A stretch of 64,000 bases of DNA from Cyathus striatus (Eukaryota; Basidiomycota; Agaricomycetes; Agaricales; Nidulariaceae): contig JAOVFP010000007.1 of the NCBI GenBank assembly GCA_025738555.1, positions 4,650,001 to 4,714,000 on the forward strand. Reading direction: 5' to 3'. The stretch's first letter is position 1, and each line of letters opens with the position of its first letter. Under the pieces are notes generated by a model, which was given only the letters and a program-made list of their open reading frames with translations, made no database searches and had not been told where the DNA came from. Both the position numbers and the translations under genes were made by a program. Below are positions 35,170-46,131 of this stretch, in pieces.

Positions 35170-35742
35170 CTATTTTTTCGAACCTGAAGTCAGGTTGGAA
35201 AGAGGTGTGGGCCTGTGGGTTGAGGGACCCACAGAAGCCAACATAGGAGCTGGAGCAGGTAATCTGGAAGCCCAGGCTCTAGCCATGGAAGAGGCAGAGC
35301 AGGGACATTCCTTGGCATGATGACCAGGATTCCTGCAGAACAAGCATAGATTGTTGTCCATGTGACACTGATGTTCTTGTGGCAAGAGTTTGCCATCCTG
35401 ACCAACTTTGTCATTCAGTTCCGGCCTCAATTGCAGTGGAGGCTGCGAGGAATGAGGCAGGTGATATCCAGCATGGTGGGGAAAGCTCAGATGGGGTGTG
35501 TAATGACCTGGAACGTGGCAGGAAGGAGTTGGGGGGTTTGTGGGGCAATGCATGGGAGCTCTAGCAGAGCTCTCTGCAACCCACAGACCTCGAGACTGAT
35601 GGGATTCCTGCATACACTTGGACTGGCATTCCCAGTACTGGCTATTGATCCCCTGAGCTAGCTGAATCATCCCACACTTTGTGGTAGGTTTCCCAACATG
35701 AGAGATCACATCTTTAATGTGACCCAGAAACCCAGAATAGAG
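35170..35742 (-). pseudogene. Gypsy-2 gag, C-terminal part with CCHC zinc knuckle
   Basis: ISHVGKPTTKCGMIQLAQGI and QYWECQSK are the end of the gag domain. CLFCRNPGHHAKEC is a CX2CX4HX4C zinc knuckle. The upstream part of gag resumes at 40,745, beyond the fold-back element; a TGA lies at the break. Confidence 0.72.
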
Positions 35743-35755
35743 TCAGTGGCATAAG

Positions 35756-38700
35756 TGTCAGCCAATTAATTCACAAATTAGACTGAAAATATGAGTGCCA
35801 GCAATCATATTTTCCAGGCAAAATTGAGTGCTGTTTTTATAAGGCATATTGAGTGAATGTAATGTAATGGTGATCATTGGCACTCATTTTATTATTATAT
35901 CTGATAACTAGGCTATTGTGTCAGCTGAATATGGGGGCACTCAAAAGTGATCATTTGGAGAATATTAGGTGGCAATCATTGACACTCATTTAATTATCAT
36001 ACTTGATTACCAGGCTATTGTATTAGTTGGATGTGGGGGCACTCAAAAGTGATCATTTCAGGAATATTATGAGGCAATCACTGGCACTCATTTATATATT
36101 ACTTGTGATTACTAGGCTATTATATTACCATAATATGGAGGCACTCAAAAGTGATCATTTGAGAAATATTATGAGGCAATCATTGACACTCATTTATGCA
36201 TTACTTGTGATTACTAGGTTATTGTATTAGTTGAATATGAGTGCACTCAAAAGTGATCATTTTAAGAATATTAGATAGTAATCATTTGCACTCATTTCAG
36301 TACTAACTATATTACTTTTAAAATGATATGGCACTCAAATGTATGCTATTTGTGACAATTGTGACGCGTGTCACGCATTTCCCGCGGATTACATTTGTCA
36401 CGCCTTCATGCGCATCACAACTGTCACATCACTCCCATGCTCCCCATATTTCCTGCGCATTACATTTGTCACGCCTTTATGCATGTCACAATTGTTACAT
36501 TATTCCCGCGCTCCCCATATTTCCCACGCATTACATTTGTCATGCATCCACGCGCATCACAATTGTCACATTATTCCTGCGCTCCCCATATTTCCCACGC
36601 ATTACATTTGTCACGCCTTTACGTGCGTCACAATTGTCACATCATTCCCGCGCATCACATATTTCCCACGCATCACATTTGTCACGTTTTCACGTGCGTC
36701 ACACTTGTCACACATTTCTTGTGCATCCGACGCATTACCTGTTTCCCACGCTGTAAGTATTTCCCATGCTATGCATGTGTTACATTTCCTGCGCATCACA
36801 CATATGTCACGCTTTAACATGTATGTCACGCTTTAACATGTATGTCACGCTTTAACATGTATGTCACGCTTTAACATGTATGTCACGCTTTAACATGTAT
36901 GTCACGCTTTAACATGTATGTCACGCTTTAACATGTATGTCACGCTTTAACATGTATGTCACGCTTTAACATGTATGTCACGCTTTAACATGTATGTCAC
37001 GCTTTAACATGTATGTCACGCTTTAACATGTATGTCACGCTTTAACACATATGTCACGCTTTAACACGTATGTCACGCTTTAACATGTTTGCCATGCTTT
37101 GGTGCATTTGTCATGCTTTGCATGAGCAAAACATATCTGAGGTGCAGCACATTTGTCATGTTTTTGAGATGCATGATTTGTTCTTCATGCACATTGCAAC
37201 TTTTTAGCAAATATCACACTTTTCAATCATATGAGATTTATCTATCTTTACAACTATTCAAATTGTCATGGAAGTGGAGTAAGTATCTAATGGTACAGAG
37301 TAAATTATATATTAAGAGAAAACAATATGTACTTGTAAAATTGCATCAGTAAGTTTCAAAGTTTGAAGGCATATTCATCTGAACTCAGAACTATCTAATC
37401 TATTCAACTAAGCTAGAATGCTATTGTCCAAATAGCTATGGGGTAATGCACTCACCTCAATACTGCAGTCTGATATGTATGATCTAATATCTATGACACC
37501 AATATAAGGCATTCTTTTCCAAAACTGATAACACTTCATTGTTCAAAGCTCATTATTCAAATCAGTGTAAGTACAATGTGTTCAACAATTACTGAAATTA
37601 ATATAGTAAAAAGTTTGCCATTGTGGGCATGAACAAATTTCTTCCATGTCAAACAGTAAATTGGACCTCAAACAGAACAGTGAACTAAAATTTTCAGTCA
37701 TGCCCAAATCAACAAACAATAGGTCAAAATGATCCAGTATTGACAGAGCATGAGATATTTGAGAATGGGATGGTATGAGATGTTTTATAATCAGGTCTAG
37801 AAATGTAATGAAATGACAAAGTAAAAATTATAATGGTTTGTCTGGATATGAGAGATAATGAAGTTATCAAAGAACTACACATGGATAACAAATAAGAAAG
37901 AATGGTGAATCTATGTGATTCCACATCACATCAAATTCACATGTCTCAGTCATTAGATGGTCATGATTCTTGTATCAACCATTGATTATTCTTATATTGT
38001 CAACACACATTATTGAGTCACATATATACTTACTCTATAGGATTACATGACACTTCTACACTGTCACATGTGTTTCACTACTCTGACATATGTGGTGTGG
38101 CTCTTTTGGTATTGGTATCCATTCATACATGTGGGAGCCACCTCCTGTACATCTCTACATTTTCTTGTGCAGTAGCCATTACTTACTTACTTTTCTATTC
38201 TTGTCATATCCATGACAATCCCTGTACCATTGGAGTCAACTCTGGGTTTACTCCGCTTTTAGTACATTTCCTCCAGACTATGTATACTTGTTATATATTG
38301 AACTCTTCCTTACTAATGTTTACTTGTAACTGTTTACTTGTTCCTTCCCTTTAATATTACTACCTTGTTCTCTGGCCACAGCCATTTCTCCTATGACTAT
38401 AATCTAGAGGCATACTACTAGTTTACCATGGTCTACATTTCATGGAGTTTACTTACCCCTAGGATGCCACATACCCATGGGCATTACTCCATACACATTC
38501 AGACAAAGTAGTTTACTATATAAACTACTCCTGTAATGTAGATAGACTTCAGTTTCAAATCAACTACGTTTACACCCTTCTCCCACTTGGGCCTTGAGCC
38601 AACTCCGCTATTTTGCCACTTACTCCACTTTGTTCTAAATACGGAACTGGAAGTCCAAGGGGCACAACACACAAGTTGAAGCCAATGTTCCACTACTCCT

Positions 38701-40731
38701 GTACTTGTTCATTATCTCCACACACCCTACTAATGTTGTACAAGTTACTCTGCTATTAGACTATCTACTCTGAGGTTCTTGTCCCTAGTGGAATAGAACG
38801 GGACATGACAATTCTTTAGTTTAGTATCCACTGAAGGCCACTTTTCCTTTTCTTCTCTCCTGCCTAAAAAAACTTACTATTATTTCTCCATAGTCATGTG
38901 CAGGATTGTTATTGACAGCATCAGACCCCATCTGTCAAAAGAGTCAGAATCAATGACTGACAGCTATCACAGAATCATTAATGCAGAGTCATCAACACAA
39001 GAGGCAGAATTACATTACTAAGCAATGGGCTCAGGGTTTTCTGATTCATTGATTGTGAAAAGTAGACAAACACATTAAAGCATGACAAACATGTTAAAGC
39101 GTGACATATGTGTTAAAGCGTGACATACATGTTAAAGCGTGACATACGTGTTAAAGCGTGACATACGCGTTAAAGCGTGACATACATGTTAAAGCGTGAC
39201 ATACATGTTAAAGCGTGACATATGTGTGACGCGCAGGAAATGTAACACATGCATAGCATGGGAAATACTTACAGCGTGGGAAACAGGTAATGCGTCGGAT
39301 GCACGAGAAATGTGTGACAAGTGTGACGCACGTGAAAACGTGACAAATGTGATGCGTGGGAAATATGTGATGCGCGGGAATGATGTGACAATTGTGACGC
39401 ACATAACTTACTCCACTTCCATGACAATTTGAATAGTTGTAAAGATAGATAAATCTCATATGATTGAAAAGTGTGATATTTGCTAAAAAGTTGCAATGTG
39501 CATGAAGAACAAATCATGCATCTCAAAAACATGACAAATGTGCTGCACCTCAGATATGTTTTGCTCATGCAAAGCATGACAAATGCACCAAAGCATGGCA
39601 AACATGTTAAAGCATGACATACGTGTTAAAGCGTGACATATGTGTTAAAGCGTGACATACATGTTAAAGCGTGACATATGTGTGATGCGCAGGAAATGTA
39701 ACACATGCATAGCATGGGAAATACTTACAGCGTGGGAAACAGGTAATGCGTCGGATGCACAAGAAATGTGTGACAAGTGTGACGCACGTGAAAACGTGAC
39801 AAATGTGATGCGTGGGAAATATGTGATGCGCGGGAATGATGTGACAATTGTGACGCACGTAAAGGCGTGACAAATGTAATGCGTGGGAAATATGGGGAGC
39901 GCAGGAATAATGTGACAATTGTGATGCGCGTGGATGCATGACAAATGTAATGCGTGGGAAATATGGGGAGCGCGGGAATAATGTAACAATTGTGACATGC
40001 ATAAAGGCGTGACAAATGTAATGCGCAGGAAATATGGGGAGCATGGGAGTGATGTGACAGTTGTGATGCGCATGAAGGCGTGACAAATGTAATCCGCGGG
40101 AAATGCGTGACACGCGTCACAATTGTCACAAATAGCATACATTTGAGTGCCATATCATTTTAAAAGTAATATAGTTAGTACTGAAATGAGTGCAAATGAT
40201 TACTATCTAATATTCTTAAAATGATCACTTTTGAGTGCACTCATATTCAACTAATACAATAACCTAGTAATCACAAGTAATGCATAAATGAGTGTCAATG
40301 ATTGCCTCATAATATTTCTCAAATGATCACTTTTGAGTGCCTCCATATTATGGTAATATAATAGCCTAGTAATCACAAGTAATATATAAATGAGTGCCAG
40401 TGATTGCCTCATAATATTCCTGAAATGATCACTTTTGAGTGCCCCCACATCCAACTAATACAATAGCCTGGTAATCAAGTATGATAATTAAATGAGTGTC
40501 AATGATTGCCACCTAATATTCTCCAAATGATCACTTTTGAGTGCCCCCATATTCAGCTGACACAATAGCCTAGTTATCAGATATAATAATAAAATGAGTG
40601 CCAATGATCACCATTACATTACATTCACTCAATATGCCTTATAAAAACAGCACTCAATTTTGCCTGGAAAATATGATTGCTGGCACTCATATTTTCAGTC
40701 TAATTTGTGAATAAATTGGCTGACACCACTC
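35756..40731. mobile_element. ~5 kb fold-back element with 1.3-1.5 kb inverted arms, inserted in gypsy-2 gag
   Basis: The left arm 35,756-37,282 is nearly identical to the reverse complement of 39,405-40,725. The ends are TGTCAGCCAATTAATTCACA and, in reverse complement, TGTCAGCCAATTTATTCACA. A 13-bp direct repeat TCAGTGGCATAAG lies at 35,743-35,755 and 40,732-40,744; a six-base filler (CCACTC) follows the right end and forms a small hairpin with the flank. Each arm has four to five ~110-bp units containing CACTCAAAAGTGATCATTT, then GTGACGCGTGGGAAAT-type blocks, then a 19-bp minisatellite. The 2.1-kb spacer (37,283-39,404) contains a second, partial arm copy at 39,060-39,404. No transposase. 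Confidence 0.85.
36800..37090. repeat. 19-bp minisatellite in the left arm of the fold-back element
   Basis: About fourteen units TGTCACGCTTTAACATGTA in exact 19-bp steps. The right arm has only about four (39,600-39,680), so the arms differ mainly in copy number here; a separate run lies at 39,075-39,230. Confidence 0.93.
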
Positions 40732-40744
40732 TCAGTGGCATAAG

Positions 40745-40982
40745 GATTTATCATTCCAGTTGGTGCACTGTGCAAGCCTGTTGAACTGTACAAGGTACTT
40801 GGACAGTTTCTGCGAATCCTTCATAACAAGGACATCCAAATCATTTTCTGCATTGCCTTCTGGGTTTGCTAATCCGAAATTATCCTCCAACATGATGACA
40901 AATACCTCCCAAGAGTGGAGGAACTCATCATCAGCATAAGGATCACTTTTTCTAATTATCACCAAGACTAGCTCATTTTTTC
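40745..40982 (-). pseudogene. Gypsy-2 gag, N-terminal part (truncated)
   Basis: SDPYADDEFLHSWEVFVIML, EDNFGLANPEGNAENDL and LSKYLVQFNRLAQCTNWND match the conserved gag segment just before the VGKP block. The frame stops abruptly at about 40,982, where the plus-strand integrase-core gene begins. The rest of gag and the 5' LTR are missing. Confidence 0.7.
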
Positions 40983-40983
40983 T

Positions 40984-41052
40984 AAAGGTAATGGGATTAA
41001 AGGCTAGCACAGATAACAAAGCTACAACTGTGCTGAACCTCTTCCTGCATTC
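40984..41052 (+). pseudogene. Integrase-core-domain gene, fragment 1 (before the gypsy-1 insertion)
   Basis: GIKASTDNKATTVLNLFLHS is the middle of the integrase-core domain seen in a basidiomycete gene family (rve-like fold). It is cut by the LTR of gypsy-1 at 41,053 and resumes in frame at 50,490 (VEQHSCPS...). The N-terminal part should lie to the left but is replaced by gypsy-2 gag. Confidence 0.65.
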
Positions 41053-41641
41053 TGTTACACTTTTTCCATCTCAACCCTGCCAGAGTACCTCTTTTTCATG
41101 TGACTCTTTTATTTATATCTTTCCACTTACTCATCCCTCTCTATTTATAACTACATACTTACTCATCATCCCCAACCCTGCTCCTCTGGTTTGTCATACT
41201 ACAAGCATGGACTTCTCTTATTTCCTCAGACTTGCTTACTGATACTGCTGCACAGTACTGCACATTTATTTATAGACCTCTGCCAAGTCATGGCAAGTCA
41301 TGGACTTTATTTATAGTAGCATACCTTTCTGTGAATGGACATGCTTCTTTTGTATAAATAGCACATGTATTCCGATCAAGCTTCTTCAGCTTGATCTTAG
41401 TTTAGCTATCATCCAATATAGCTGGCTAAATCCTCTCTATCCTCTTTGAGACCACCTCAGACCCAGAACACTGCTACTTTAGCATTGCTGTGAGATTGCT
41501 GCAAGTCCATTTGTGTATAACTCTACGTTATAACAGTTTAGGCTTTGACTTCGTCATACAACTTACAAGTGTAGTGACAAGTCACGTGATTATTATATCA
41601 CAAGACCAGAAGACATCACAAGACCAGCTCAGATCGTAACA
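41053..41641 (+). repeat. 5' LTR of gypsy-1
   Basis: 589 bp. It differs from the 605-bp 3' LTR by a deletion of about 17 bp near 41,484 and by scattered changes, which in the first 250 bp are nearly all transitions, several of them CG versus TG or CA. A TATAAATA box lies at 41,353-41,360. Confidence 0.92.
41353..41398 (+). promoter_or_regulatory. LTR promoter: TATA box and predicted transcript 5' end
   Basis: TATAAATA starts at 41,353. TCAGCTTGATCTT starts 33 bp later at 41,386, the distance expected for a start site. These 13 bases are the exact reverse complement of 41,643-41,655 just after the LTR. A GATCAAGC/GCTTGATC hairpin overlaps the site. Confidence 0.6.
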
Positions 41642-41642
41642 A

Positions 41643-41655
41643 AAGATCAAGCTGA
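41643..41655 (+). other. Self-priming primer-binding site of gypsy-1
   Basis: AAGATCAAGCTGA begins one base after the 5' LTR and pairs perfectly with the predicted transcript 5' end (41,386-41,398, repeated in the 3' LTR at 50,214-50,226). Tf1/sushi retrotransposons prime minus-strand synthesis this way instead of using a tRNA. No tRNA-type site is evident nearby. Confidence 0.7.
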
Positions 41656-41719
41656 TTAAACTGGCAACAATTACCTAATTGATTCGCCCCACAACCCAAT
41701 CAATACATCAAACCAAGGA

Positions 41720-43099
41720 TTGGAACCAGGAACCGATTCCTCTCATTCAGAAGAATACCGAGAACCAAGACCGCTACAAGGCTACAAGACACCAGAAAGC
41801 CTGTTACCAGAACAAGCATACCCAGGACAGCTAGTAACAGAATTACCAACAAGCCCAGCCACTTTACCACCAGAGACACCAGTAGGCTCCACATTGCCTA
41901 TCTTTGAATCACCGACTTTTGCAGAAGAACCACCTAGCGCAGTATCAGGATTTTTTCCATTCAGCTTAGAAGGAACCGAACCACTAGACATACAACCCGA
42001 GTCACCAGAAGATTTAGTTGTCAACCCCAGACAACCATGAATGCCACACTTTGCAAACAGATTAGGACAAGCAGTGCCGTTTATATGCCAAAGAAATAGA
42101 ACCATGTCCATGACAACCACCAATGGAAAGATGGAAGCCAAATTCAAAACCCCATTTCACTTCTCTGGAGATAGATCCCTATTCCAGAGTTGGATCCAAG
42201 AAGTCGAACTTTACATTTTAGGAGACAAAGTCACAGAAGACAAAATGAAGATACTCCTAGCCCTCTCCTACATGAACAGAGGATCGGCCAGAGCATGGAA
42301 AAGCACTGCTTTCGACACCTACATGAAGACAGACACCACACACCCCGATGGATCATTCCCCACTTGGGCAACCTTCAAAACTGACCTAACCAAAGCCTAT
42401 CAAGAAGGAGATTCTGCTGATATTGCACACCAACAACTTGAACTCCTTGTTCAAGGAAATAGCACTGCGGAAGATTATACAGTGGTATTCAAGACCCTCT
42501 GGCCCAAGATAAGCCTAGAGTCCAAAACTGAGAAAATCCACAAATACAAGAAAGGATTGAACTGACCCCTCAGAGAAAAGGTGGAAACAATGGCTGACAT
42601 GCCCTCCACTTATGACAAGTATAAAGAAGCTGCCATCAAATTCGATCGCAACTATCTCAGATTCAAAGAGACAGAAGCCTCTGGAAATGCCTGAAAGATC
42701 TCCCCAATCAATTTCACTAGGAAACCCACTCCATTCACTCAATACCTCGGAGCCAGACCCACATTTGGAAACATGGTAGACCCCTACCACCCTTCTGTAT
42801 CCAACCAGATGGATACCCACCTTGATGCCATCAACAAACCTTTATCCCCACAAGAAATGGATAAACTCAGAAAGGAAGGAAAATGTTTCCACTGCAAGAA
42901 ACCCGGACATATTTCCTGCAACTGCCCACTCAAGAAAGGAAGATTCACCTGCAATAGCTCAGGATATAAATGAAACCCTGGGAATCACCACAATCTTTCT
43001 GTGAGAGCCGCCTATGAAGAAATTGGAGACATTTACCAATCCCTTGGAAAAGAAGACCAAGATGAAGTCGCCAAACTCGCCAATGAATTGGGTTTTTAA
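41720..43099 (+). pseudogene. Gypsy-1 gag
   Basis: About 460 codons from ATG 41,720 to TAA 43,097-43,099. A Pro/Glu-rich N-terminal part is followed by the retrotransposon gag domain (FSGDRSLFQSWIQEVELYIL, TWATFKTDLTKAYQEGDSAD, AEDYTVVFKTLWPK) and one CCHC knuckle (CFHCKKPGHISCNC, about 42,885-42,930). TGA interrupts at 42,038, 42,563, 42,692 and 42,971, all at Arg-compatible positions. The stop overlaps the next ATG in TAATG and follows GGGTTTT in the zero frame. Confidence 0.85.
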
Positions 43100-44304
43100 T
43101 GCAGAGAGCTGAGTCGATGTCCACCTCTCCCCTCAATATTTCACGTGCTTTAGTAGATGAACCTGTAGTAGCTAGCATTCTGAGGAATACCATCCGAATC
43201 GCTACACAACTAAAAGCAAGTGAAGAACCGATTGAAGCCCTCATAGACTCCAGAGCAGGAGGAATGTTTATGGATTGGCATTTAGTTCGAAAACTACACC
43301 TCAAGACAGAAAAACTTGTGGAACCCTGAAGAGCCTGAAATGTTGATGGATCTATTAATTGACAAGGAATGATAACTGACATCACCCAACAAGAAATTGA
43401 AATAGGAGGAAGGAAATTCCGAGTAATGTTCCTCATTCTCAACATTGGAATAGAAGACATAATCCTAGGATATCCCTGGCTTAGGGATATGAACCCTGAC
43501 ATCAATTGGAAAACAGGAATTCTCAAATGGAGAAATATGATCAGATTCAAAGAAGACAACCAGAATGAAATTATCAGCAATGCTCTTACTGTACAAGTGG
43601 TAGAGCTTATCCAAGATGGAGAAACCATCGACATGGAAGAACTTGAACGTCGAAAATGACAAAATTGGAAAATGATTTGCAATGGATTCGCAAAAACCAC
43701 TGGAAACAGAATGCTCATGCATGACCCACCATACAAACCAGTCGGAGCAACTGTCCAACTCATATTCAACCAAAAACCCACCATAGAAGAAGAACCCGAA
43801 AAGACAACATTCAATTTCAACCCGCTGCCCAGAGATCACCCACACATACTCAAAGAATCTGACACAGAAACCAAACCAAATTCAGACTCAGAAGGATACA
43901 CCACAAACTCAGAAACCACCCTGATCAACCCTGTATCAGATCTTACTAACAGTTTAGGAAAAATGAACATCAATAATGATGATGTCAATGAACTAACCCA
44001 CGAAATGGACAAACTCAATCTCCGAGATTACATTGAATATGATGGAGAACAACCTGCGCTAACTCAAGCCAATGTATATGATCTATTCAAAAACCCACTG
44101 GAAATGGATTTCACCCGCATTGCCGCCATCATACAGGACATTTACTGCCAAGAAGACTTCAACCTACCAGATCTGATACCAGATTCTGAAGAAGAAGATG
44201 ATGAACCTGCTGAACCCCTTGAAACGGATGCCTATGAACTTCTTGTAAACTACCTCCAAGACGAAGAACCCGAACCAGAACCCCCGACGAACCTCCAGAT
44301 TTAA
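43099..44304 (+). pseudogene. Gypsy-1 pol, protease and linker part
   Basis: The frame is -1 relative to gag. ALIDSRAGGMFMDWHLVRKL resembles the retropepsin site, but Gly of DSG is Arg here. IEDIILGYPWLRDMNPDINW is the conserved ILGMPWLxxxNPxIDW block. TGA at 43,327, 43,336, 43,360 and 43,657. An acidic linker follows (PDSEEEDDEPAEPLETDAYE). A frame change near 44,280 and a 2-base insertion near 44,470 precede RT. Confidence 0.78.
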
Positions 44305-45088
44305 CAGAAGAAGCAATTATCAGGAAACTAATGATTTCACAACAACTATCTTATGGACAAGCCACCGAACCTGAGAAAACTGCCGAAGAATTAACCCCCC
44401 AGAAATACCACGACTATCTAGACATATTCAGGAAACAACCAGTATCGAAACTCCCACCACACAGACCATATATGATCACAAGATAGAACTCAAAAAGGAC
44501 ACCCCAGATCAGATTGATTGCAAGATCTACCCACTCCATGGAAAACAGCAGATCACCCTAGACAACTGGCTCAAAGAAATGGAAGAAAAGAACTTCATTG
44601 AAAAAGGACAAACCCCATATACATCATCCTTCTTCTTCATACCAAAGAAAGATGACAAAGAAGCTCTACAACCTTGCCAAGATTACAGACCCCTAAATGA
44701 ATGGACCATCTGAGACAATTCCCCATTACCCCTTATGCCAGATCTCATCCAATGGTTACAAGGAAAAAAAATCTTCACCAAACTTGACATCAATGGAGCA
44801 TACAACAACATCCAGATCGCACCAGGACATGAGAACCAAGCTGCCTTCAAAACCAATCAAGGAACCTTCATCCCCAAAGTCATGTTCTTTGGAATGTGCA
44901 ACTCCCCAGCAACCTTCCAAAGATTCATGAATGACATCTTCAAAGATCTCATTGAAGCAGGAGTTGCCATTGTATACATTGATGATGTATTACTACTCAG
45001 AGAAAACATCACAGAACTCGAACAGATCACCAAGAAGGCACTTGATATACTCAGGAAACATGATCTTTACGCCAAACCCAAGAAATGC
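44305..45088 (+). pseudogene. Gypsy-1 reverse transcriptase, first part
   Basis: IELKKDTPDQIDCKIYPLHG, TSSFFFIPKKDDKEALQPCQ and DYRPLNEWTI precede a TGA at 44,711. Then come FTKLDINGAYNNIQIAPGHE, FGMCNSPATFQRFMNDIF and the catalytic IVYIDDVLLL (about 44,975). The frame is cut at AKPKKC by element F and resumes at 46,140. Confidence 0.88.
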
Positions 45089-46131
45089 GAGCTCTTTACA
45101 CTTAGCCAGGTGTTCTGTATGGATCCATGTGGAATCTGTACAGAATTTTTGAAATCTGTGCGGAATCTGCACAGACTTTTTTCTTTTTGGCAGAGGTTTT
45201 TTTGGGTCTGTACAGATTCTGCACAGATTCTGCACAAAATCAAAAATTCCATGTGGATTCTGCAGAATTCCACATTACAGACCTGAAAAATTCTGTACAG
45301 ATTCTGTACAGAATCTTATTATACTTATTTTCTTATGGAAAATTAGAATAGAAAATTGTGTGATACTAAGTACTAAGTGTGACACTCTGCATTAAGCATG
45401 ACACTAAGGGTTAAGTGTGATACTAAGGGTTAAGCGTGATACTAAGGGTTAAGCATGACACTAAGGTTTAAGTGTGACACTATACATTGATTGTGACACT
45501 AAGTATTGAGTGTGATACTAAGGGTTAAGTGTGACACTAAGGGTTGAGTGTGACACTCTGCATTAAGCGTGACACTAAGGATTAAGTGTGACACTCTGCA
45601 TTAAGTGTGATACTAAGGGTTGAGTGTGACACTAAGTGTTGAGTGTGACACTAAGCATTGAGTGTGACACTCTGCATTAAGCGTGACACTAAGAATTAAG
45701 TGTGACACTATGCATTAAGTGTGACACTATGCATTGAGTGTGATACTAAGTGTTGAGTGTGACACTATGCATTAAGCATGAAACTATACATTAAGTGTAA
45801 TACTAAGTGTTGAGTGTGACACTATGCATTGAGTGTGATACTATACATTAAGCATGACACTATGCATTGAGCATGATACTATATATTGAGTGTATCACAG
45901 ATTTTGTGTAGTATCACACTTGACACCTGTGACAAGGCAGCAATGCATGAATCTACACAAAATTCATGCAGAATATGTATGGAATCCATATAGAATAATC
46001 ACCTCTAATAATAATAATAGCCACTATATAAATTCTGTATGGTATCTATACAGGTCTGTATGGGTCTGTATGGATCTGCATGAAATCTGCACGGAATCCA
46101 TACAGACCTCTTGGGGGAGTGTAAATTACTG
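45089..46131. mobile_element. Element F: non-autonomous KDZ-type element in gypsy-1 RT, 8-bp duplication AGAAATGC
   Basis: The left end is GAGCTCTTTACACTTAGCC; the right end in reverse complement is CAGTAATTTACACTCCCCC. AGAAATGC flanks both sides (45,081-45,088 and 46,132-46,139). Internal layout and sequence match element C: TCTGCACAGATTC units, 19-bp minisatellite (about 45,375-45,885), then the CACTATATAAATTCTGTATG block. Because it sits in a retrotransposon of known structure, its limits are certain. No coding capacity. Confidence 0.92.
45370..45890. repeat. 19-bp minisatellite of element F
   Basis: About 27 units of GTGACACTAAGNNTTRAGY type at 19-bp steps, same family as in element C but with fewer copies and more CG-to-TG or CA variants (AGCATGACAC versus AGCGTGACAC). 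Confidence 0.88.

Larger units (their letters stand above)
31499..41010 (-). mobile_element. Gypsy-2: Ty3/gypsy chromovirus, minus strand, 5' truncated, split by a fold-back element
   Basis: Gag, protease, RT, RNase H, integrase and chromodomain follow one another from right to left. Gag is cut at about 40,982, where the integrase-core gene sequence begins, so the 5' LTR and gag start are absent. The fold-back element 35,756-40,731 lies inside gag. Many conserved Arg positions are now Cys, His, Gln or TGA, a pattern expected from CpG transitions on both strands. Confidence 0.8.
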
